A program made the translations under genes and the position numbers. Positions 52,401 to 59,284 of a stretch of 64,000 bases of DNA are shown one piece after another; position 1 is the first letter of the stretch; every line of letters starts with the position of its first letter. The notes below the pieces were generated by a model, which was not told the DNA's origin, did no database searches, and saw only the letters and a list, made by a program, of their open reading frames with translations. The stretch spans positions 170,001 to 234,000 of the forward strand of contig JAODUO010000468.1 in NCBI GenBank assembly GCA_025642075.2. Direction: 5' to 3'. This stretch comes from Ridgeia piscesae. Taxonomy: Eukaryota > Annelida > Polychaeta > Sabellida > Siboglinidae.

Positions 52401-55025
52401 CACTCCAAGTTGCTCTGGACACAGTGGACGCTTGACCACTCCAAGTTGCTCTGAACACAGTGGACCCAGCACAATGCATGTACTTTTGTGTAAGATATGG
52501 CTGACCATCAAGGTATTACTCTATGAGACAGGCCAATACTTTTATGGTCACTGGTTTTCCAGTTGAGGGTGACCATTTTTTATTTTGTTTCCATTTAAAC
52601 GAAAATTATTTACCTTCACTGATATCCAATATTGGTTTATTACAACATACCCCATTCAGATTCTGAATAAAACTACATTATCTTTAAACTGACATATTTT
52701 CCATAGATCTCAATGCAGATCGCAGATACTGTTTGCTTCAAGCATCTGGTCTTGCCATTTATAATATTAGTTACAATTTCCACAACGTAAAGAATAAAAT
52801 TAAGAAAACAAACTTGCCACCAGTGGCTATGCGGAGTTCTGCGCTTGCTGTAACACTGGTAATTTATCGCACGCTTTGCTAAATAAACGACCTTCACAAA
52901 TCCCGGTGTTATGCTAACCCCAAGTAATCGCAACCCTAACTATGCCTAAGCTAACTTCAACTAATCCTAAACTTATCTGAAACCCTAACCTTAAACCGAC
53001 ACTGCTAACAAAAAACCATCGACACAATACCGATATTACGGAAAGCTACGTACACATAGTTGTCACCAACGGTGATGACACTGTGTTGCCAGTGAATTTT
53101 ACACGAGTTTGTTTTGTGAAGTTTATATGTTTAAGTAATGTTAGTGATTTTATGTTGTAACCTAGTGTGTATACGTATATATATGTATATGTATATATAT
53201 ATGTTATATATATATATATTTATATATATATAAGACATACAAAGAGTAGTTTTGCAGATAGTCTTTTTCATTATTAAGTCTGAAAGGAAAAGATCGCACG
53301 GGACCGATTTTGTGGCGGAGGACATGAACAGAAATATTAGAGCGATATGCATTTATATAGCTGCAAATTTTCAACTTTTGAATTGAATAGAGCTCTGGAA
53401 AATGTTTGAATATTCAAAACTTTGAATGTATGAATTGAATATTCAAAAGTTTGAATGTATGAATTGAATATTCAAAACTTTGAATGTATGAATTGAATAT
53501 TCAAAACTTTGAATGTATGAATTGAATATTCGTCCCATCCTGTATATATCTAAATTCCAACATAACAACAATACATAAAGTGTGATACATCAAAACAATT
53601 GTTTGTGAAAAGGTACACATACAAAAATCTTACATTTATATGAATTGTCCACCTACACCACATGGCGTTGGCAAAGTTCATACATAGGTAGTAGGTACCA
53701 CTGTTAGCTATTACAGACTATTAAAATATAAATACAGATTAAATACCATATTCTCTTGTGGTATTCAGTAATTTACATTACAGTACACACATAACGTACT
53801 ACAGTTTTCTACAGGTATGTTTCATGGGCGAAAAATATGGAAAAAGTTTCATCAGCGAATTGATTCACACGTCGTCGACGGTATCCCTGTCACTATTAAA
53901 CAGCTGATTTAGCAATATGCAAGATTTCACCAGTTTGAGATCTCTGAATCTGCAGTAATAACAAACCTGCCAAAATTGATATCTGGTTAGTGGTTACTGA
54001 TCTCAGTGGGCAGAGACAAACGTCTGAGTATCCTAGTATTACTAACTGCTGAAAGCTGCATTTAAGTGTGCGTAGATCACCACCAGCTGATATTGCCCAG
54101 CCCAGCAGTTTGTATGGAATTTCGTGACGAAAATGTTTAATGGAGAAATTTTTTTTTTGCCAAAAAACATTATAACGATGTCTTACACACATACAAAATG
54201 TTACCTTCCTAAAAAAATTATACAATATATCGCTGTACTGTAATTGCAATGTAATATTATGATATATAATAAATTCTATTCCAGGACTGGGAATTGTAGT
54301 GGATTAAAAATATACCTTAAAGTTTCAAAAGATACGCCTTTAAATGCATTAAAATTACCACCCCCCAGGAGAGATCATAGACCCATCTTGTCCAAGTATG
54401 CCGGCTAAATTTACCACCGTTGATCAAATGATTATGATTTTCGTGGCAATAAGCAACACTTCCTTGTGCTTTTGTCCAATCGTGGGATTTTGCTCTAGTA
54501 TCACAGAATAAATACATCACAATTATGTATGTTACTTCCTGGCCTGTTTAGATATACCAACAGGACGCTGCTTGACATATAAACATTCTTTGCGCATGGC
54601 CCTGGCCATGACAAGTACCCCCCTCGCCCCGACAATAAACGACCCTACAACGCCGCATGGCTTCAATGGAATGCATGCATCCTTATGAAATGCGAGCTTT
54701 CGTACACTATTACCTGCACGATTAATTCGTGTGATTGCATAGCTACGCTTCGCAACATCATGGTGAAATCCAAAATGCAAAAAAATGCACTGCCATTGCT
54801 TGCATTGGAAAGCTTCGTGAATCGGGTCCAGGAACATAAACATTAAAAATTGCGTGGTCATCTGGAGAGATCTGAAGCGTACAAAACAGCAATCGGGCAC
54901 GCACAACGAATATGCATTACCTCCTCTTGTAGATTATCCGTATCGAAGGCATCTTCTGTCGTCCCATCTACGCCTATTGTAAATTTTATATCCCCGTTTA
55001 CTGAAGTCGTATCAACTGCCGCCAT
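19689..55025 (-). CDS. BRAF: RAF-family serine/threonine protein kinase (BRAF-type), 16 coding exons, complete
   Basis: MAP kinase kinase kinase that is recruited to membranes by RAS-GTP and phosphorylates MEK in the ERK pathway. The joined exons give 770 residues. Order of parts: BRAF-type N-terminal region (about 1-110), RAS-binding domain (about 160-235), C1 zinc domain (H246, C259, C262, C272, C275, H280, C283, C291), CR2 14-3-3 site RDRSSSAP (341-348), acidic NtA motif RRDSNEDW, kinase domain (P-loop GSGSFG 461-466, VAVK K480, HRD D573, DFG D591, APE 618-620), C-terminal 14-3-3 site RSASEP (S726) and SPKTP. Kinase residues run three behind human BRAF numbers (V600 is V597 here). Coding exons: 54921-55025, 49711-49812, 48380-48691, 46733-46848, 45935-46043, 43260-43444, 42017-42179, 36386-36434, 30511-30674, 27233-27435, 26090-26266, 22379-22425, 21869-21987, 21207-21338, 20641-20775, 19689-19883. 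All phases join and no inactivating change was seen. A single invertebrate RAF ancestral to ARAF/BRAF/RAF1 is likely; the NtA motif and N-terminus favour the BRAF name. Confidence 0.96.
20641..20775 (-). CDS. BRAF: RAF exon 15 (residues 662-706, kinase C-lobe)
   Basis: Begins [15 protein letters not shown] and ends [10 protein letters not shown], with the conserved C-lobe arginine in DRP. 135 nt, phase 0 at both ends; acceptor ACATTTCAG, donor GTATGT. Vertebrate BRAF reads IIFMVGRGYLSPDLS in the same place. Confidence 0.96.
20811..21028 (+). mobile_element. tRNA-derived SINE with a Nin-DC-like central domain, RAF intron 14
   Basis: The tRNA-like head has an A box (GGTCGCGCGGTAGAGCG) and a B box (GGTTCAATCCC). 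It is followed by a central domain with GTGTCTTTCGGAAGAGACAC and AGTAAAAGATCCCACA. That central domain resembles the Nin-DC domain I recall from many eumetazoan SINEs. This copy is the least degraded in the window. Confidence 0.8.
21207..21338 (-). CDS. BRAF: RAF exon 14 (residues 618-661, APE motif and kinase C-lobe)
   Basis: Begins [20 protein letters not shown] and continues [16 protein letters not shown]. It holds the APE motif, the SDIYAFGI helix F motif with the conserved Asp, and the start of helix G. 132 nt, phase 0 at both ends; acceptor TTTTTCAG, donor GTACGC. Confidence 0.96.
21869..21987 (-). CDS. BRAF: RAF exon 13 (residues 578-617, DFG and activation loop)
   Basis: Encodes [20 protein letters not shown] then TRWSGSHQF and LLWM. 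D591 is the DFG aspartate. T596, V597 and K598 correspond to BRAF T599, V600 and K601, and all match wild type. 119 nt, as I recall for human exon 15. Acceptor is a weak CTTGTAAG; donor GTGAGT is strong. Confidence 0.95.
22379..22425 (-). CDS. BRAF: RAF exon 12 (residues 562-578, catalytic loop)
   Basis: A 47-nt exon encoding [15 protein letters not shown]: the HRD catalytic loop with D573 and the Mg-binding Asn. Vertebrate BRAF exon 14 is, from memory, also 47 nt. Acceptor TTCCAG, donor GTATCC; split codons on both sides (Asp562, Asn578). Confidence 0.95.
22570..26089 (-). repeat. 62-bp minisatellite, RAF exon 11 end plus splice donor, about 55 copies
   Basis: Tandem array filling intron 11. 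On the sense strand each unit carries AGACAGACAGCTCAGGGCATG, then GTAAGTGC, as at the end of exon 11, followed by about 30 bp of intron-type sequence with TATAAAG. The last 8 nt of the exon-like part differ from exon 11 by one base (GGT for GGA). Units nearest the exon (25970-26090) and at the far end (22570-22640) are diverged; the middle is highly homogeneous, with small deletions at 23640-24280. The unit is not a multiple of three, and a TAA follows in frame, so read-through is not coding. Confidence 0.97.
26090..26266 (-). CDS. BRAF: RAF exon 11 (residues 503-562, hinge and dimer interface)
   Basis: Encodes the RKTR dimer-interface motif (with exon 10), HVNILLFMG, the gatekeeper/hinge [11 protein letters not shown], and [10 protein letters not shown]. 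177 nt, the length I recall for human BRAF exon 13. Acceptor CCAACAG; donor GGCATGGA|GTAAGTGC. The last ~23 nt plus the donor recur as the core of the 62-bp minisatellite that fills intron 11. Confidence 0.96.
26401..26854. mobile_element. Tc1/mariner-like MITE in RAF intron 10
   Basis: A 454-bp non-autonomous element with terminal inverted repeats starting AAGGGATACTCCAGTCAGTG and flanked by a TA duplication (26399-26400 and 26855-26856). The inverted repeat extends inward almost throughout: the GATTCAGGGCGCT-ACCATCTTGAGAC region recurs inverted near 26670-26715. So the whole element can fold back. No transposase is encoded. Confidence 0.8.
27233..27435 (-). CDS. BRAF: RAF exon 10 (residues 436-503, NtA motif and kinase N-lobe)
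   Basis: Encodes [14 protein letters not shown] (NtA), P-loop [12 protein letters not shown] with the ATP-binding lysine K480, and FKNEVAVL of helix C with its glutamate. Acceptor CCGCCAG, donor GTACCC; phase 0 to phase 2. The 203-nt length equals, from memory, human BRAF exons 11 and 12 joined (118+85), with the same outer boundaries. Confidence 0.96.
27490..29870. repeat. 59-bp palindrome-rich minisatellite in RAF intron 9, about 40 copies
   Basis: Tandem array between exons 9 and 10. Each unit holds two inverted repeats: TGAAGTA/TACTTCA with a 4-base loop, and CTTGTA/TACAAG with a 5-base loop; the outer CTTGTAAT and ATTACAAG also pair. Two unit subtypes (with CGGCTTGTAATG or CGGAATGTAAAG) alternate in blocks. 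The last unit (29810-29870) is degenerate. No resemblance to the flanking exon edges was found. Confidence 0.95.
30188..30382 (+). mobile_element. Degraded SINE of the same family in RAF intron 9
   Basis: Recognisable by GTGCGGTGGAGCACCAGA, a decayed B box (GGTTTGATCC), TGTTTTGGAAGAGACCC, and GTAAAAGATCCCACACA followed by GTAACCTGTAGTAG. It is more diverged than the other two copies, so older. Confidence 0.65.
30511..30674 (-). CDS. BRAF: RAF exon 9 (residues 381-435, Ser/Pro-rich linker)
   Basis: Begins [14 protein letters not shown] and ends [12 protein letters not shown]. This is the low-conservation Ser/Thr/Pro-rich hinge between CR2 and the kinase domain. It contains SPTK and TSPT, plausible proline-directed sites for ERK feedback. 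Acceptor TCGTAG, donor GTGAGA; 164 nt, phase 1 to phase 0. Confidence 0.86.
31072..31378 (+). repeat. Dispersed repeat, copy 1 (RAF intron 8)
   Basis: About 300 bp that recurs in the same orientation at 35180-35455. Shared landmarks: AGCTTTACGTAGAGACC, GACGGGTAAAAAC, AGATATTGTTAGTTATG, GGTGTCACGTGTGT and AATAATTTTATCCTGCATAA. The two copies differ by scattered substitutions and small indels. No coding capacity; probably an unclassified mobile element. Confidence 0.75.
31968..32727 (+). pseudogene. LINE 3' end relic (L2/Daphne-like) in RAF intron 8, opposite to the gene
   Basis: Frames read [35 protein letters not shown] and SKILNL, the conserved end region of L2/CR1-type reverse transcriptases (RAxRIIF...HT..LF..L.IL.L). 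Many stops follow. It ends with (TTG)n and AAATAAACG then ATTCATTC, a typical LINE tail. Old, non-functional. Confidence 0.65.
32791..32957. repeat. Long near-perfect foldback in RAF intron 8
   Basis: Two arms of about 78-80 bp pair across an apex near the CTGCAG at 32870. The arm segment from ACTACTAAAATGG through GCTCTCCCTGGG matches without a mismatch over about 50 bp; mismatches lie at the outer ends and near the apex. No target duplication was obvious. It could be a MITE or another recent inverted duplication, and as RNA a long hairpin. Confidence 0.85.
35180..35455 (+). repeat. Dispersed repeat, copy 2 (RAF intron 8)
   Basis: Second copy of the element at 31072-31378, with a small internal deletion around the GACGGGTAGAAA region. 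Both copies lie within one intron 3.8 kb apart, so a local segmental duplication is as likely as two insertions. Confidence 0.75.
36386..36434 (-). CDS. BRAF: RAF exon 8 (residues 365-381, CR2-CR3 linker)
   Basis: A 49-nt exon encoding [16 protein letters not shown] plus one split base. E|DLAREF continues exon 7 much as BRAF reads DDLIRDQGF. Acceptor TTTCAG, donor GTAAGT; phase 0 to phase 1, which fits exon 9. The short length makes the call depend on phase and splice consensus. Confidence 0.8.
39654..39890. repeat. 21-bp minisatellite in RAF intron 7, about 11 copies
   Basis: Unit contains AAGATCTGCAAACGAACCC, so a BglII site recurs every 21 bp. Diverged relatives lie at 39035-39085. The 21-bp period leaves open frames on both strands; no gene is implied. 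Confidence 0.93.
41531..41700. repeat. Repeat related to 42331-42490, flanking RAF exon 7
   Basis: Shares ACCTGAAGAACGGACACA, ATGAGACAGA, GCCAACATTGGGATGCGT (42331 copy: GGCAACATTTGGATGCGT) and a TTGGTTTA-GTAGTA end with the sequence at 42331-42490. The two copies bracket exon 7 and candidate exon 7b in direct orientation. Family unknown. Confidence 0.6.
41800..41941 (-). CDS. Candidate alternative RAF exon (7b), unproven
   Basis: A 142-nt open segment with a strong acceptor (TTTCTTTGTTGCAG) only 75 nt after the exon 7 donor, and a consensus donor (CAG|GTACGT). After exon 7 it reads [15 protein letters not shown]... and ends phase 1, so it can replace exon 8 (49 nt, also phase 0 to 1) and join exon 9 in frame. 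Including both would shift the frame into a TAA in exon 9. Another frame contains an ATG ([18 protein letters not shown]...SLQ) and joins exon 8 in frame, so it could instead be an internal first exon giving a RAF without RBD and C1. It is not similar to a known RAF segment and may be chance. Confidence 0.3.
42017..42179 (-). CDS. BRAF: RAF exon 7 (residues 310-364, CR2 14-3-3 site)
   Basis: Contains [14 protein letters not shown], the invariant CR2 inhibitory 14-3-3 site (Ser346 corresponds to BRAF S365). I chose acceptor TTTCCAG at 42180 over an AG 8 nt further in, because only the former restores the phase left by exon 6. Donor GTACGT. 163 nt, phase 2 to phase 0. The sequence is GC-rich. 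Confidence 0.9.
42331..42490. repeat. Second copy of the repeat flanking RAF exon 7
   Basis: Matches 41531-41700 at both ends. It carries an internal (CACG/CA) microsatellite expansion at 42346-42387 that the other copy lacks. Confidence 0.6.
43260..43444 (-). CDS. BRAF: RAF exon 6 (residues 249-310, C1 zinc domain)
   Basis: Begins [14 protein letters not shown] and holds the remaining zinc ligands C259, C262, C272, C275, H280, C283 and C291, with spacing H-X12-C-X2-C-X9-C-X2-C-X4-H-X2-C-X7-C. This atypical C1 domain contacts RAS, membrane lipid and 14-3-3 in known RAFs. Acceptor CCACAG, donor GTAAGG; 185 nt, phase 0 to phase 2. The tail after C291 is charged and diverges from vertebrates. 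Confidence 0.94.
43632..45953 (-). repeat. 30-bp minisatellite, RAF exon 5 end plus splice donor, 77 donor positions
   Basis: Perfect-period tandem array filling intron 5. Each unit on the sense strand carries the codons for QLSHNF (the exon 5 end) followed by GTAAGTAC. About 67 units keep GTAAGT, eight have GTAGGT, one has TTAAGT (near 45721) and one has a 1-bp insertion (near 43918). Variation is mostly at two CpG/TpG positions before the CTGTCACAC part. Read in the exon 5 frame, each unit is VST(L/P)(Q/R)LSHNF with no stop until a TGA at about 44300. The opposite strand is also open in long frames, but only because the unit lacks stops. Confidence 0.97.
45935..46043 (-). CDS. BRAF: RAF exon 5 (residues 212-248, end of RBD and first zinc ligand of the C1 domain)
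   Basis: Encodes [19 protein letters not shown] and ends QLSHNF, matching BRAF [21 protein letters not shown]...THNF. His246 is the first zinc ligand of the C1 domain. The donor at the native boundary is AACTTT|GTAAGT. The last 20 nt of this exon plus the following 10 nt of intron form the 30-bp unit that is tandemly repeated through intron 5, so this is only the first of many near-identical in-frame donors. The 3' end given is the one that aligns with other RAFs. Confidence 0.93.
46262..46443. repeat. (TA)n-rich tract, RAF intron 4
   Basis: TA and TATG units, continuing at 46561-46577 on the far side of the short TIR element. Confidence 0.95.
46444..46561. mobile_element. Short TIR element inside a (TA)n tract, RAF intron 4
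   Basis: A 118-bp segment bounded by TACAGGGTG and its inverse CACCCTGTA and embedded in (TA)n on both sides. This fits insertion at TA. It contains no ORF. An internal foldback (GGACAG...CGGACC region) is weak. The family is not identified. Confidence 0.5.
46733..46848 (-). CDS. BRAF: RAF exon 4 (residues 174-212, RAS-binding domain core)
   Basis: Encodes [20 protein letters not shown] then [12 protein letters not shown], the helix and strand of the RAS-binding domain. The arginine in KLREII matches BRAF R188 (RAF1 R89), the residue needed for RAS-GTP binding. Acceptor GTGCAG, donor GTACAA; 116 nt, phase 0 to phase 2. The last codon (Arg212) is split with exon 5. Confidence 0.94.
47858..48058. 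repeat. 29-bp minisatellite in RAF intron 3, 7 copies
   Basis: Seven almost identical units with TTTGGGCATCAACTTTGTC and ACATGTTTTG. Recently expanded, judging by near identity. Not derived from the flanking exons. Confidence 0.95.
48380..48691 (-). CDS. BRAF: RAF exon 3 (residues 70-173, linker and start of RAS-binding domain)
   Basis: Starts [19 protein letters not shown], a helical continuation of exon 2 that corresponds to BRAF YEEYTSKLDALQQREQQLL. A Pro/Ser-rich low-complexity stretch ([15 protein letters not shown]) follows. It ends with the first strand of the RAS-binding domain, [14 protein letters not shown] (BRAF KPIVRVFLPNKQRTVV). Acceptor CTCTTGCAG, donor GTGAGG; 312 nt, phase 0 at both ends. 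Confidence 0.93.
48704..49010. repeat. Degenerate short repeat with GTAAGT/GGTGAGT words in RAF intron 2
   Basis: A diverged tandem array of roughly 20-40 bp motifs built on plus-strand words such as ACAGGTAAGTTTAC and AAAGGTGAGTTTAC. CAGGTAAGT occurs exactly at 48707, 48749, 48933 and 48988. It lies within 15 bp of the exon 3 acceptor. Because RAF is read from the other strand, the pre-mRNA would contain ACUUACCUG. Confidence 0.8.
49244..49318. repeat. Hairpin with ~28-bp stem in RAF intron 2
   Basis: GCGCACACGAGAGCTATCAG... pairs with the inverse of ...CTGATAGTTCTCGTGTGTGC with about three mismatches and a loop of about 20 nt. The size resembles a pre-miRNA hairpin, but palindromic MITE ends look the same. 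No conserved miRNA seed was recognised. Confidence 0.6.
49711..49812 (-). CDS. BRAF: RAF exon 2 (residues 36-69, N-terminal helical region)
   Basis: Begins [19 protein letters not shown] and ends PPSMYLQ. This is the BRAF-specific region that pairs with the corresponding coiled-coil region of KSR-like partners in known BRAF biology; vertebrate BRAF reads NIKQMIKLTQEHIEAL here. Acceptor CTGTGCAG and donor GTGTGT; 102 nt, phase 0 at both ends. The region is absent from RAF1 and ARAF, so it supports the BRAF-type assignment. Confidence 0.92.
49813..54920 (-). other. RAF intron 1
   Basis: 5.1 kb of AT-rich DNA. Recognisable content is limited to the 53.4-kb minisatellite, an AT tract and weak tRNA-like words near 52300. 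No internal exon was found. Confidence 0.6.
53405..53535. repeat. 29-bp palindromic minisatellite in RAF intron 1, about 4.5 copies
   Basis: Unit has GAATATTCAAAACTTTGAATG, so each copy can fold through ATTCAAA/TTTGAAT. An AT-rich tract precedes it at 53162-53232. Confidence 0.9.
54921..55025 (-). CDS. BRAF: RAF exon 1 (start codon, residues 1-35)
   Basis: Starts [12 protein letters not shown] and ends NLQEE before a GTAATG donor, phase 0. The ATG was chosen because it directly follows promoter-like motifs and because MAA...EE matches the start and end of the vertebrate BRAF first exon (MAA...IPEE). Residues between are low-complexity acidic and poorly conserved, as is usual for this exon. 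An upstream non-coding exon is not excluded. Confidence 0.85.
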
Positions 55026-55041
55026 ATTACCTAGACGTAAT

Positions 55042-55055
55042 ATTGGTCACGTGAC
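55042..55055 (-). promoter_or_regulatory. Probable RAF core promoter motifs
   Basis: A ten-base palindrome GTCACGTGAC (E-box CACGTG at 55048-55053) overlaps a CCAAT box (55042-55046), 17 to 30 bp upstream of the start codon. No TATA box is seen. In vertebrates such sites bind USF/MYC-type bHLH and NF-Y factors. So close to the ATG they could lie in the 5' UTR instead. Confidence 0.45.
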
Positions 55056-55287
55056 AGTATTGATGTTATCGCACAGCCTCTCGAACGAAGTTGTGCTGCC
55101 GCCTAGCGGTAACATGTGAAGCTTTTCTGGGCACGTCTGCAATGCAAGCAGGATGTTTTTAACGTCTTCGCAATAGACATGTAGCACATATACCATGTTT
55201 TGAATTTTGAACTCCAGCAGATTCCAGATGTTTACGTGACTCTGAAGAGAAAATATCCATCCTATTGGATTGGACTTCGAAAGACGT

Positions 55288-55292
55288 GTATG

Positions 55293-55382
<90 letters not shown>

Positions 55383-56670
55383 TGTGCGTGTGTGCGTGTG
55401 TGCGTGTGTGCGTGTGTGCGTGTGTGCGTGTGTGCGTGTGTGCGTGTGTGCGTGTGTGCGTGTGTGCGTGTGTGCGTGTGTGCGTGTGTGCGTGTGTGGC
55501 GTGTGTGCGTGTGTGCGTGTGTGCGGTGTGCGTGTGTGCGTGTGTGCTGTGTGCGTGTGTGCGTGTGTGCGTGTGTGCGTGTGTGCGTGTGTGCGTGTGT
55601 GCGTGTGTGCGGTGTGGTGTGTGCGTGTGTGCGTGTGTGCGTGTTCGTGTGCGTGTGTGCGTGTGTGCGTGTGTCGTGGTCGTGTGCGTGTGTGCGTGTG
55701 TGCGTGTGTGCGTGTGTGCGTGTGTGCGTGTGTGCGTGTGTGCGTGTGTGCGTGTGTGCGTGTGTGCGTGTGTGCGTGTGTGCGTGGTGCGTGTGTGCGT
55801 GGTGCGTGTGTGCGTGTGTGCGTGTGTGCGTGTGTGCGTGGTGCGTGTGTGCGTGTGTGCGTGTGTGCGTGTGTGCGTGTGTGCGTGTGTGCGTGTGTGC
55901 GTGTGTGCGTGTGTGCGTGTTGCGTGTGTCGTGTGCGTGTGTGCTGTGTGAGTGTGTGCGTGTGTCGTGTGTGCGTGTTGCGTGTGTGCGTGTGTGCGTG
56001 TGTGCGTGTGTGCGTGTGTGCGTGTGTGCGTGTGTGCGTGTGCGTGTGCGTGTGTGCGTGTGTGCGTGTGTGCGTGTGTGCGTGTGTGCGTGTGTGCGTG
56101 TGTGCGTGTGCGTGTGTGCGTGTGTGCGTGTGTGCGTGTGTGCGTGTGTGCGTGTGGTGTGTGCGTGTGTGCGTGTGTGCGTGTGTGCGTGTGTGCGTGT
56201 GTGCTGTGCGTGTGTGCGTGTGTGCGTGTGTGCGTGTGTGCGTGTGTGCGTGTGTGCGTGTGTGCGTGTGTGCGTGTGTGCGTGTGTGCGTGTGTGCGTG
56301 TGTGCGTGTGTGCGTGTGTGCGTGTGTGGTGTGTGCGTGTGTGCGTGTGTGTCGTGTGTGCGTGTGTGCGTGTGTGCGTGTGTGCGTGTGTGCGTGTGTG
56401 CGTGTGTGCGTGTGTGCGTGTGTGCGTGTGTGCGTGTGTGCGTGTGTGCGTGTGTGCGTGTGTGCGTGTGTGCGTGTGTGCGTTGTGGTGTTGCGTGTGT
56501 GCGTGTGTGCGTGTGTGCGTGTGTGCGTGTGTGCGTGTGTGCGTGTGTGCGTTTGTGCGTTTGTGCGTTTGTGCGTTTGTGCGTTTGTGCGTTTGTGCGT
56601 TTGTGCGTTTGTGCGTTTGTGCGTTTGTGCGTTTGTGCGTTTGTGCGTTTGTGCGTTTGTGCGTTTGTGA
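55288..56670. repeat. 1.4-kb (TGCG)n/(GTGTGTGC)n satellite upstream of RAF
   Basis: About 20 TGCG units, then roughly 140 copies of the octamer GTGTGTGC with scattered 1-2 bp slips, then about 16 copies of TTTGTGCG (56548-56668). A (TTG)n tract follows at 56671-56762. It begins about 260 bp upstream of the RAF start codon. The very long frames across it are artefacts. Confidence 0.97.
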
Positions 56671-56711
56671 ATGTTATTGTTGTTTATGTTGTTGTTTATG
56701 TTGTTGTTTGG

Positions 56712-56761
<50 letters not shown>

Positions 56762-56762
56762 G

Positions 56763-59284
56763 CTTAATCAACGCCAATATGACCTCGAGATGGTATTGTG
56801 ACACGCCAGTGTAACACACTCTCTAAGGATTATCCCTTTCATGTGTTCGAGTTGTTTCCTGTCCAGTCCGGCATGTTATTCTCTACCTTTGTCCAGCGTG
56901 GCGACAGCAATGCACAAAACACGCTACGTATATATTATGTATGTTACAGGTAGAAGGTAACACGATAAAACATATATCATTCTGCTTTTCACGTTTTAGT
57001 ATGCCTTTTTCTAGCGTAACAGAGTGTATTGTATTTTTTGCACGGCATTTATACTAGTTAGTTAATTTTGGTTAGCATTTGGAGCTGGCAAGTGTATTCA
57101 GTACCTGACATCCCATGATCTAGCAGTGGATTTAAAGCACAGACATTGTCAATGTTCTATGTGCACACTGTATCCCATTTTGAAAAGCAGTAAGAAGACT
57201 GGCTAGGCAATCTGAACTGTATTTTCAGAACTTACAGACGCACGGCTGTCCTCTGACATACCAGAAGATGTCATGCATACCATCGAAACATTCGTTTTCC
57301 TGTTGTATGACAGAATCATGCACATACACGGACACAATCAAGGCACGAACGAAATTGTTCCTAAAGAAGAACTATTTGCATTGATTCTGCCGACAAAGAC
57401 AACGTTTTGGAGGAGTATGTAAAGAGGAATGTTTTGTCATGGAGGTCATACACAGGGCTAGGCGCTTGTACCACTACTGGTTCATAACCAGAACAACCAT
57501 GCGTGCACCACCAACAAGCTTGGGCAGAATATAGAACACGGAATGGGGACGGGACGAACGCGCCACAACTGGACAGAATTACCAGAGGCAGGCGCAATAA
57601 GGGTTTCGTGAATCGTTGCTACACTTGACAGACTTGACAACGCATCTGTGCTTGTAAAAAGGAATTGCTTTTATTATCTATGCCAACGGCAGTGCCCCTT
57701 GTCGTGTTTACCGTTTGACTTTACTACATATTATGTGCAATTAAAACGCATTGCCATTTTCCACCAACATATGTTTTCTTGCAATCTGTCGCTTCATAAA
57801 CCAAGCAAAGCGCAGCAGGCTGCAGTACTATTACAGTTTTCATCAGCGGTGAGCAAAATGCTGTCTTCATCAACTAACGGTAAAGACAACACCACGATCT
57901 TTATATATGACTTTACACAATGTTGTCGAAGTTTCGACTGCCAACTACCCCCCCCCATATTAAACAGCATTGTTCCTTTGGAGATGGCAATTAGTTATGC
58001 ATGATTAAACCTCTACTACGCGTTTATTCTTGCGCCACCTAGCAGCGTCACATGACCTGTTGTCCAGGTAATGACCGGCTAGTATTCCGCCAGCAGACTC
58101 GATCACACTTGGAGTGTGACAACTGGGCGGTCCTGCGCACAGGTAGGTCGTTTTGCAATATCACATGCTTTCGAATGAATAGGACTCATCAGTAATAAGC
58201 AAAACCTGGCTAATGTCGAGAATACATGTATTTCTAAATGCAACGTCATATTGCAAGTAGTTGCAGCCCACTGGCGAAAATGAAGTCAAAACGTCAATGC
58301 TTAGCCCAGTTTTGACCCGGGAACTATGGAAAATGTGTTTGCGTTGCATTCCCCATCGTTCCAAGATAAAAAATCATTCATGCGTGACATGGACAACATA
58401 GTAATTTCATTATTTACTGTATAGACTGTTGTACACGTGTCAGTGTTCTGTCAATTCAAGTAGGAGTGGAGCACCCAGTCACTACCCGTGCCCTGACCGC
58501 CGCTGTTTACCGTTCCTGTTTATTCCCCGCGGCTGTTGCCATTCACGTCTCCGCCATCTCGTTTATGCGAAGTTCTTGAACGGGTCTCGCTTACGAAAAA
58601 GGTTTATTAATATTGGTAATGCCATAACCATTCACCGTGTTCTCCGCGGATTGAAATTGTGAAGACATCGATAACGTTTTATTCTCACTGCAAAATACAT
58701 TATAATGTCACAGTTTGCAAATACATTATAATGTCACAGTTTGCAAATACATTATAATGTCACAGTTTGCACAGCTACTCCGAATCTGCGAAACCGATTC
58801 ATTTGTTGATGACTCCATTCCGAAAATGTCCGTCTCCTACTTTTGTCATGGCGTGCGCCTATTTCCTTTCTCCGCCACAAGTCTCTCAAGTATGACCAAA
58901 TATAGTTGGTATACTTTTGCTGTAAGCAGCTAGCAGACTATACACTGGTATGCACATGGTGTATATACATGTCTACGGTCCCATGTCGTGTTCCAGTTAT
59001 GTTGGCGAACGTCCGTGTGCTCCTCGAGTTTACGACTGGCGAATATACGCAACTGGTTCATCTAGCGTTATTACGAAGCCGCAATCAGAGCTAATAAAGG
59101 TGATTGCAATGCACCTTTGTCAGCACTGCGGCGCCTATTAAATGGGACCTAAATAGCAATGTTACCAGGTCAGCTAGACGGGTTTATTACACAATCCTTT
59201 TGTCGCCTATAGGCGTTGCGGTCTTGCCCCGCTGTTAGTGTTACTGGTGCTCAGCGGTCACGCTTCGTGTCAAATTTACAACGA
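56763..59284. other. No gene recognised upstream of RAF
   Basis: Frames up to 118 codons exist on both strands, but none shows a known domain or splice-supported exon. The 26-bp triplication at 58691 is the only structure. Confidence 0.4.
58691..58770. repeat. 26-bp tandem triplication
   Basis: Three identical units of about 26 bp carrying AATACATTATAATGTCACAG. CATTATAATG is itself palindromic. Confidence 0.9.

Noticed and set aside
52290..52450. Another tRNA-derived SINE
   Set aside because: A-box-like GTGGCATTGTGG is present, but no convincing B box at the right distance and no shared central domain.
52900..53020. Interstitial telomere repeat (CCCTAA words)
   Set aside because: Only isolated AACCCTAAC words with no tandem array; chance or a decayed element.
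55047..56819. 590- and 533-codon frames on both strands (Thr-His and Cys-Val repeats)
   Set aside because: Pure consequence of the TG/CG satellite; unit lacks stop codons in several frames.
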